From contig BFEA01000141.1 in the NCBI GenBank assembly GCA_003427395.1, forward strand, positions 2,259,501-2,285,941: 26,441 nucleotides of DNA, given 5' to 3'. The notes under the pieces were generated by a model. The model saw only the letters and a program-made list of their open reading frames with translations, was not told the origin of the DNA and ran no database searches. The position numbers and the translations under genes are program-made. The DNA is from Chara braunii. Taxonomy: Eukaryota; Streptophyta; Charophyceae; Charales; Characeae. Each line of letters begins with the position of its first letter. Position 1 is the stretch's first letter. Below, piece after piece: positions 20,570 through 26,441 of the stretch.

Positions 20570-21325
20570 CGGGATGAAAGTTAACCCTCAAGATGAGCAC
20601 TTAACCCCACGACGTAGCCACCACACAATGTATGAGCACTGCATGATACTACGGTAGTCATATGTAAAGATAGACCAAACATGAGCCGCCGACATGGATC
20701 AAATGCATGACCTCCATATGAGTTGGCAAACACTCAACCAAACGGCTAAGTGGACTAGGGTGAAAGTTAAGCCCCAAGATTAGCACTTAACCCCACCCTA
20801 GCACGGGTACTAGTTTTTCCCCGTGACCCAGCGTACCCAGCCACACACACCCAACACAGGCGTCGACGTAGCCACCACATAGTGTATGAGCACTGTTGGA
20901 TACTACGATAGTCATATGGAAACATACCCCAAACACGAGCCGACCACAAGGATCGATCACGTGACCTCCATATTAGGAGGCACAAACTCAACCAAACGAC
21001 TAAGTGGATTGGGTCGAAAGTTAAGCCCCAAGATGAGCACTTAACCCCACCCCAACACGGGTATTAGTTTTTCCTCGCAACCTGGTGTACCCGGTCACGC
21101 ACACCCAGCACAAGCGTCGATGTAGCCACCACAAAGTGTATGAGCACTGCAGGATACTACGGTAGTGATATGTAAACATAGACCAAACACGAGTCGACCA
21201 TAAGAATCAAATGTGTAACCTCCATGTCAGGAGGCAAACAGTCAACCAAACGGCCATGTTATATGTCTGTTTGCCTGTGTGCATCTGTTGGTCTAGTTTT
21301 TGTTTGTCTGTCTGTCTGTATGCAG

Positions 21326-21392
21326 GTACCCAGATAGCATTAGGACCAAGCAGAAGTTTGCAGTTGTACACAATTCAGACCCTTTGCTGTGA
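21326..21392 (+). CDS. Possible terminal exon, 21 residues, unknown gene
   Basis: A T/GT-rich pyrimidine tract ending in TGTATGCAG (AG at 21324-21325) forms a plausible 3' splice site. In phase 1 the following bases read YPDSIRTKQKFAVVHNSDP and then two Leu before a TGA at 21390-21392. The peptide looks like a real C-terminus, but I do not recognise the family. A second frame (from 21211 to 21468) is also open across the same bases. No upstream exon can exist within the satellite to the left, so any intron would be more than 3 kb long. Treat as tentative. Confidence 0.25.
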
Positions 21393-21599
21393 GTTAATTT
21401 GTACGCCTGTGGGTAGGAGACCTGAGGCCAGACTGCCTCGTCAAACACCACATAAAGCTTGGTCGTGAGGAGGTCAACATTCAATCTTGCTATGCTGCCT
21501 TGACGTTGGCTTGACGCTGGTTATGCGCTAGTACTGTGGATGACGACGCAGGACTGTGGCAGCATGCTGACGCTGTCTATTCTGCGCGCCAGGCATTGT
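21393..21599. other. Unassigned sequence between the satellite and the 31-bp minisatellite
   Basis: Mixed sequence. From about 21500 words such as TTGACGCTGG and GCTGACGCTG foreshadow the minisatellite. No gene is recognised. Confidence 0.4.
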
Positions 21600-22300
21600 T
21601 GGCGCAGTGCTGCCTCCTATCTTTCCTGCTGATGTGGCGTAAGCCACTGATCTACATTACTGATGTAGCGCAGACCATCTGTTGACATTGCTGTTGTGGC
21701 GCTACCACCTATTTCTACTGTGTATGTGGCATTGGTCACGTTGTTTACATGCTGACGTGGCGCAGGTCGCTCGCCTACATTGTTGATTTGGCGCCGGCCA
21801 TCTGTCTACATTGCAGTTGTGGCTCATGCCAACTGTGTACACTGCTGCTGTGACGAAGACCATCAATTTACATTGTTGATGTCGCCCTGCCACTGGTCTA
21901 CATTGCTGCTGTGGTGCAACCATCTGTTTCTACTACTGACGTGGCATCGACCACGCTGTGTACATGATGATGTGGCGGATGCTACTTGCCTACATTGTTG
22001 AGGTGGCATTGGCCACGCTGTCTACATACTGATGTGGTGCAGGCCACTTGTCACGGTCTCTGCTGCTGTGGGGTTGCCGCGTGTCTCTGCAGCTAACGTG
22101 GCATTGGCCACGCTGTTTACAACGTTGTTGTGGCGCAACCACTCGTCCATATTGCTGATGTGGCGCATGCCACCTGTCTACAGTGTTGTTGTGGCACTGC
22201 CGCCTGTCTCTACCGCTGTCGTGGCATTTGCCACGCAGTCTACATGTTGATGTGGCGCAGGCCACTCGTCTACCTTGTTGACGTGGCATTTCTGCGTGAC
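21600..22300. repeat. 31-bp minisatellite with GTGGC...GCCAC palindromic cores
   Basis: The GATGTGGCG word or close variants recur at 21631, 21662, 21693, 21723, 21754, 21785, 21815, 21847, 21878, 21908, 21938, 21969, 22000 and 22031, then on to about 22285, so the period is 31 bp and there are about 22 copies. The copy pattern is GAYGTGGCGCAGGCCAC, then a TCGTCTACATTG-type spacer. Many copies contain GTGGC and GCCAC separated by 4 bases, so each can form a small hairpin. Since 31 is not a multiple of 3, it is not a coding repeat, although open frames of 70-145 codons cross it. Confidence 0.93.
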
Positions 22301-22570
22301 CAGGACCTGTCAGACTCGTTACTGGGTACTGATTGATGTCGTGGAGGCGGGGGGAAGCCCGGAGAAGAAGTGTGTAAAGTCGGGCAACTCTCCTAATGGT
22401 CGTTGATTCTCTCTTCCACCCTCTCACTGTCTATTCCCTCTCCACTCTCTTCGCCTATTGGTAAAGAGACAATGTATCAGATATCACTTCACGATTACCG
22501 GAGACACCGTGCAGATCTAAGCCTATTCGCACTACGACATCTGACAAGTATCTTCCAGTCAATTCATTAC
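22301..22570. other. Unassigned short spacer
   Basis: C+T-rich around 22390-22450. No gene, repeat or RNA was recognised. Confidence 0.4.
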
Positions 22571-22591
22571 AAGAATAATAATAACAATAAC

Positions 22592-22632
<41 letters not shown>

Positions 22633-22646
22633 TAATAATAATAATA
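22571..22646. repeat. (AAT)n/(AAC) microsatellite
   Basis: About 25 AAT triplets with a few AAC interruptions. The Asn, Ile or Tyr runs in translated frames are products of this repeat. Confidence 0.97.
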
Positions 22647-24203
22647 TGTAAGGAATACGAGTGTGAACGATAAACAGAAAACCAAGTTGCGAAAACACAC
22701 AGATGTCCAAGTAGTCGAGCCCAAGCAGAGAGTACAAATGCATCAAGAAACCATCCATATGTAGCAATACAATGAAGTAATGAGCCAATGTTCAAGCCCG
22801 TAAGCCACACCAACACAATATCCAAAGTTGCTGAGCTTATGAGAACATGCATGTACCCGAGTGAACAGATGAATGTGTAACAGTGTGTGTTCGCAAGCCA
22901 GAGGACAGTGTGTGCAGGCGGTTGTTCGAGTATCCAGGCCCATTATTGGACTCAATGCACGAACCCGCCTGTACGAGGAAACACAGTGGCAATTTTGGTT
23001 ATGTTCAATGGTTGTGTCCTTCCTGAATGAATGGGGAAAAGAAGGACAGTGCTGAGAAAAATATTTTACATTCTTATTAAGTTTTTACTTGATGGAGATT
23101 GATTGTTTACCCGTTCAATTTTAATATGTCTCGGCTTAGAAAAGAGTGATTTGATCTTTTCATCATGGTTGCCAGAATTTCAATCATGCCGAGGGGGTTC
23201 TCGCTAAGTATGCTTTAAACATTCCTCTTATCCATACTCTAGAGAAACGATATCCCCAGCCGACCCGGACACGGGTGATAGAGACAAGTGTCTCTAAGGC
23301 AATATCCTTCGAAGACCTGGTCCCCGTCCTTTCGGAAGAAGGAACTGGTTAATTCGTCTGCTTGGGAGACGGATGCCTGGGGCGTCCTTTAAAATGAATA
23401 ATGGCAGGCCCTCGTTGTAGCTTGTCCTTCTTAGATTGACTGTTAACATGCCTATCTTTTGTCGTGACATGCTTTTCTGAGATGCTATTCGAGGCTTTCC
23501 GACCGATAAACGGGGTTTGAACGGTAGCACAGGTAAATCAGAGAGGACACAACACCTGTTTTTCGTAATCAGCGTCTTGGGCTCTGGATGATAATAAGAT
23601 TGTACTCGAATAGAAGTTGGGTATTGATCTGGTCGACGCCCGGACTCAATGAACTTGAGTTCGGACTAGTCACGGACTGGGAAGTAGAATTTTCAAATGA
23701 AACTCAAACTCGGGACTCTAGCTTAGTCAGGTTTCTAGCTGGAACAACGCTATGAGAGTTGTCGGTCTTTGGACTAGGTGCTGGCGGACTATACCAGAGA
23801 TCAAAATACTGAGCTCAGAGTACTCGAGTTGATACCGTGTGACGCATGAGTGACAGGACAAGTAGCGCTCAACTATACCCGGATTTGTGGCCCTTAGTTA
23901 GACCGAACTGAGAATAACGGATCCAGGGACACAAAGCCTGGCACAACGGTACTGTGCTGAGACCCTAAATGAAGGACTGAGTCGGGGTATGCTCAGTGCC
24001 GTTCTCTACTAGCAATCACTGGGCCACCTACATTCCCTGACTCAGAAGGGTGCCGGTTTGGTAAAATTGAAATCTAGCGTTTACACGCCCGCCCTTGCAA
24101 ACTCGAGGGGACGGCCAAAGTAGTGGATGAGCAGGGACAAAGCGAGAATTTTGGTTGTATCTACCTGGGCTGTGAATCACAGTAAGGGAGTGAAAATAAA
24201 ATC
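22647..24203. other. No recognisable gene; two opposed open frames near 23.15-23.53 kb
   Basis: A plus frame of 65 codons (23155-23349, containing KYALNIPLIHTLEKRYPQP) and a minus frame of 78 codons (23294-23530, containing LKDAPGIRLPSRRINQFLLP) both look mildly protein-like, but neither matches a family I know. They overlap, so at most one can be real there. 23630-23850 is scattered with CTCGAGT/GGACT words without clear periodicity. Confidence 0.35.
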
Positions 24204-24455
24204 ATGGGGAGTAAATGCAAACTAGAGATAACCTACTTTTTTTGTTTGGATAAAGGAGACGGTTGGGAGGAGAAAGCAATCAGAAACATTCAGTGTGCTC
24301 GGGATCGGATGAGAGAAGAAACACTAAAACTAGTGATAGACCAGAAATTCGTTGAGTATTCCCTCTACATTCACAGACAGGACAAAAAACTGCACAATAC
24401 CTATTCGTCCATTGAGACGATCGAACAGGCCAAGGGGAAGGCTAAGAGGGCATGA
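24204..24455 (+). CDS. Coding-like ORF, 83 residues, unknown function
   Basis: ATG at 24204 begins a charged, helix-friendly protein. It has a cluster WEEKAIRNIQCARDRMREET at residues 21-40, then alternating charged and hydrophobic residues, and ends in a basic KGKAKRA tail before TGA. No signal peptide, membrane segment or catalytic motif is visible. It lies about 830 bp upstream of the pseudogene on the same strand, with tandem repeats in between, so it may belong to the same decayed unit, for example an N-terminal part of a transposon polyprotein. An overlapping frame (24352-24600) is also open. It could equally be a chance frame. Confidence 0.3.
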   Translation: MGSKCKLEITYFFCLDKGDGWEEKAIRNIQCARDRMREETLKLVIDQKFVEYSLYIHRQDKKLHNTYSSIETIEQAKGKAKRA

Positions 24456-24489
24456 GAATGCCTTGGATCCTCTTCCTCGAGGGTTTGAC

Positions 24490-24860
24490 CAGCGCATTCA
24501 ATCAGCGAGCGACACACAACTCTTGGTGCTCGGCGCAACTGTCTGTGATCAGTGCCCAGCACTGTTAACAGTGGCTAGTGCGTTGTGTTGTTATCAGTAA
24601 CCAGTACCCAGAGTTGTTGTCAGTGAGTTGTACCCAATACCGATGTGTGTCAAGTGAGCAGTACTTTCGTACCACTACCAAGTGGGCAGGTGGATAACCA
24701 GTATGTGGCCAGTGTTCAGTCACAGTTACGCCTCTATTCAGTTAGTTTCAGTCAAAGATCAACCAGGTACATAACTCAGTGTTCTATCAGTACTCTGTTG
24801 GAAGCCCTATGCCAGACATTATTCAGCAGACAACAGTTGTATTTAGTCATTAAGTGACCA
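24490..24860. repeat. CAGT-rich irregular repeat
   Basis: CAGT or CAGTG words appear every 10-25 bases from about 24550 to 24790 (for example ATCAGTGCCCAGCACTG, AACAGTGGC, ATCAGTAACCAGTACCCAG). No fixed period could be set. It passes into the 12-bp repeat to its right. Confidence 0.5.
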
Positions 24861-24920
24861 CCGTATGGTAACTATTACTTCAAAGAATCTCAAGCAATAT
24901 TCACCCATCGTTTAGACTTA

Positions 24921-25018
24921 GCAATCAGATCTGCAACCAGATCAGCAATCAGGTCAGCAATCATATCAGCAATCAGATCAGCAATCAGGTCAGCAATCAG
25001 AACAGCAATTAGATCAGG
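24921..25018. repeat. 12-bp tandem repeat, GCAATCAGATCA, 8 units
   Basis: GCA starts at 24921, 24933, 24945, 24957, 24969, 24981, 24993 and 25005 in perfect 12-bp register, with ATC or ATT following. The unit is four codons long. In the frame shared with the downstream pseudogene it reads Ala-Ile-Arg-Ser repeated, and stays open from 24858 to a TAG at 25047. There are no unique spacers, so it is not a CRISPR. Confidence 0.95.
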
Positions 25019-25070
25019 AGTCAAAACCGCAACCGGAAACTGCAACTAGAAAATAGTTTTCAGAGAGAGC

Positions 25071-25191
25071 ATTCAGAAACGACAATCGGAAAAGTTTTCA
25101 GAAACGGCATTCAAAAACGACAATCAGAAAACAGCATTCAGAAACAGCATTCAGGAACGACTTTCAGAACGGCGGTCAGAAAACGGCATTC
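25071..25191. repeat. 12-14-bp tandem repeat, ATTCAGAAACGGC type, ~10 units
   Basis: Units such as ATTCAGAAACGAC, AATCGGAAAAGTT, TTCAGAAACGGC, ATTCAAAAACGAC and ATTCAGAAACAGC follow one another with 12-14-bp spacing. It shares ATCAG/TTCAG words with the 12-bp repeat just upstream and may have grown from it. The pseudogene frame is open across it from 25050. Confidence 0.85.
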
Positions 25192-25283
25192 ACACAATAT
25201 TTAAAAGGCATTCAAGCGACGAACGTCTGTCAATCAAGCACAATCACTTTTCTCTATCAGGAAGTAACTACTTATCCAGACAC

Positions 25284-25936
25284 ATGAGAGAGATCAACCC
25301 TATCACAGTTGACCAACAGGTCCTTGACAACCTCAATTCGATTGCCGCCGGGGAGAGCTTTCCCTACAAATACGTCAGGATTGATGGGTTCAAGCGTGAA
25401 GACCTGTCTATCTTCATCGTTCTCACTTAGTTCGCTGAAGGCACAGTCAACGACCTGCGGATCTTCCTGAAAAAGGGGAACGAGACACACCCTCATTTTG
25501 ATGCAGTGTGGGCCGCAGTAGGCGGGTATGTGCAGTGGAAAGCTGAGAGACTCCAAGGGAATACAAAGCTCGTCTATAGCTTGGTCCTAAGTTTTTCACT
25601 GATTATCCCAAGCCTCCGGTCCCTTACTACCTTACTGATGGCTCTTATTGGGGTGGAGTGGTGGACCTGGCCAAGCGGTACATATCGCCTGCAGAGATCG
25701 ACTACGAGGCAGTGGCTGAGCCCTCTTAGTTCCCACATCTCAGGAGGGGCGTTTTCTCTCGGCCCTATCTCCCCACACTATGGGAGGAATTTTGTGCCAT
25801 GCTTGACTTCTGTATTATGGGACTTGGCTGGAAGTGTGTGGAACTAGTGGGCTTCAGGTGGCTTTACATTCAGAAGTCACAACCTCAGAGAGTACGGAGA
25901 CATGGCAAGAGGCCTAAACGACAAGCAGCAAAGTGA
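25284..25936 (+). pseudogene. Broken protein-coding sequence of unknown family (two TAG stops, one frameshift)
   Basis: From an ATG at 25284 one frame reads 48 codons to a TAG at 25428-25430 and stays protein-like beyond it (for example NDLRIFLKKGNETHPHFDAV). Near 25577-25580 the protein-like signal moves to another frame: a cluster YPKPPVPYYLTDGSYWGGVV, then AKRYISPAEIDYEAVAEPS to a second TAG at 25727-25729, then LPTLWEEFCAMLDFCIMGLG and a basic end KRPKRQAAK before TGA at 25934-25936. The total is about 217 codons. The N-terminal part is acidic and mixed, the middle is Pro/Tyr-rich and the end is basic; no membrane segment or catalytic motif is evident. The upstream frame is open from 25050, so the ATG start is a choice and not certain. 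Both stops would be CAG (Gln) before one C-to-T change. It could be a Gag- or capsid-like transposon product or a host gene remnant. Family not recognised. Confidence 0.55.
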
Positions 25937-26441
25937 CAGATGAAGAGTGAAGTTAAGGGGGTTGAGTGAGGACTCTTGATTGTTGCCGGCCATGCTCTCT
26001 TCCATATGTACTCTCTGAGACTATTATGAGTTCTCATTCCTCCCTCATTCATTTGCTCTTGTCATTGCTCGGGTCAGTCGGTTTTGCTTCTTGCATTGTT
26101 CTTGTCTGAAAATTGCTATCGTGGATGATTCTGTCACAGTTCTCAAAATCAGATTGACATAATTGATGCATGCATAGCACCCCATAATTTTATGATTGTT
26201 ATTTGCATGATTCTCTGTTGTTCCGTATCAAAATAAAAGATTTCGAAGATCGGGGACCGGCGAAGACCGCAATTGAAGGGTCTCGCTCGAAGCCGGACGC
26301 ACACAACAGGAAGGGATTTGCATTATTTAATTTATTTTATTTATTGCAAACGCATACGAAATCCTGCGTGACAGCCTGTTGGTTTTTCGGTCACCCGAAG
26401 TGGCCCGACTGGAAAAAGTGCGACACCGGGGGCGGGGGTGG
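25937..26441. other. Region downstream of the pseudogene; possible poly-A signal
   Basis: No further open frame of note. AATAAA at 26232-26237 could be the polyadenylation signal of the unit ending at 25936, about 300 bp upstream. The following 26240-26441 is GC-rich at both ends, with an ATTTAATTTATTTTATTTATT stretch in the middle. Confidence 0.35.

Larger units (their letters stand above)
18151..21254 (-). repeat. 254-bp satellite array, ~13 monomers, tRNA-like heads on the minus strand
   Basis: The word GAGGCAAACACTC and its variants mark monomers at 18221, 18474, 18810, 19062, 19316, 19569, 19824, 20078, 20537, 20722, 20977 and 21231. The common spacing is 252-255 bp. Exceptions are 336 bp (an internal ~82-bp duplication around 18605-18735), 459 bp (two monomers, the second lacking its head near 20281-20300) and 185 bp (an internal deletion). 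Each monomer also has AAGTTAAGCCCCAAGATGAG, a TAGTTTTTCCCC word, CGTCGACGTAGCCACCAC and GGTAGTCATATGTAAACATA. On the minus strand each head has A-box-like and B-box-like pol III promoter words. The monomers differ at many single bases, so the array is old. No protein coding is seen. Confidence 0.93.

Noticed and set aside
18151-21254. Cluster of functional tRNA genes
   Set aside because: The acceptor ends do not pair, the T-stem is mismatched and the anticodon loop is one base short. Only the promoter-like boxes and one hairpin are tRNA-like.
21600-22430. Repetitive protein with a WRMP/VVAL-type motif from the 31-bp array
   Set aside because: The period is not a multiple of three, so the frame changes every unit; a 31-residue super-repeat is just the repeat read three ways.
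24921-25191. CRISPR-like array
   Set aside because: The repeats are 12-14 bp and abut each other without unique spacers, and the context is eukaryotic with no cas genes.
25272-25556. 94-codon minus-strand frame
   Set aside because: It is antisense to the better-supported plus-strand pseudogene and shows no motif of its own.

Overview
The window looks like a gene-poor, repeat-dominated piece of a large eukaryotic nuclear genome. The evidence is long GAA, CT/GT and AAT microsatellites, several unrelated minisatellites, a 254-bp satellite array, long poly-T tracts typical of retroposon tails, splice-like signals, a 340-N assembly gap, and no dense run of long ORFs with ribosome-binding sites. 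A green-lineage genome (plant or charophyte-like alga) is my best guess. It rests only weakly on the decay pattern of the 25.3-25.9 kb pseudogene (stops of CAG-to-TAG type, which fits CHG-methylation decay) and on general repeat texture. The sequence does not prove it.

Layout. 1-540: purine-rich GAA/GAG minisatellite with an ~89-bp higher-order unit. 553-1138: GC-rich repeat, copy 1, with an 18-bp perfect inverted repeat. 1139-3200: no recognisable gene. 3201-3538: (GAA)n followed by (TC)n/(TG)n. 3551-3987: diverged copy 2 of the GC-rich repeat. 3988-7300: unassigned, pyrimidine-rich in its second half, with two poly-T tracts and a 185-bp tandem duplication. 7630-8285: degenerate 52-81-bp minisatellite. 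8570-8818 (minus): fragment resembling a decayed Gag zinc knuckle. 9238-9605: possible exon. 9606-11760: unassigned. 11760-12727: purine-rich minisatellite block. 12728-17050: unassigned, with the N gap at 15077-15416. 17053-17590: three diverged AT-rich copies with poly-T. 18069-18150: cluster of CGAAC motifs around a 14-bp palindrome. 18150-21254: array of about thirteen 254-bp monomers, each with a tRNA-like head on the minus strand. 21326-21392: possible terminal exon. 21600-22300: 31-bp minisatellite. 22571-22646: (AAT)n. 22650-24200: unassigned. 24204-24455: coding-like ORF. 24490-25195: CAGT-rich, 12-bp and 13-bp repeats. 25284-25936: a broken protein-coding sequence of unknown family (two TAG stops and one frameshift).

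No intact gene of known function can be supported. The coding-like remnants (8.6 kb, 24.2 kb, 25.3 kb) are best read as transposon or gene fossils among tandem repeats. The strongest candidates for something not routinely described are the tRNA-headed satellite, the GAA-anchored GC-rich repeat pair with a conserved splice-donor-like edge, and the decayed coding unit at the right end.
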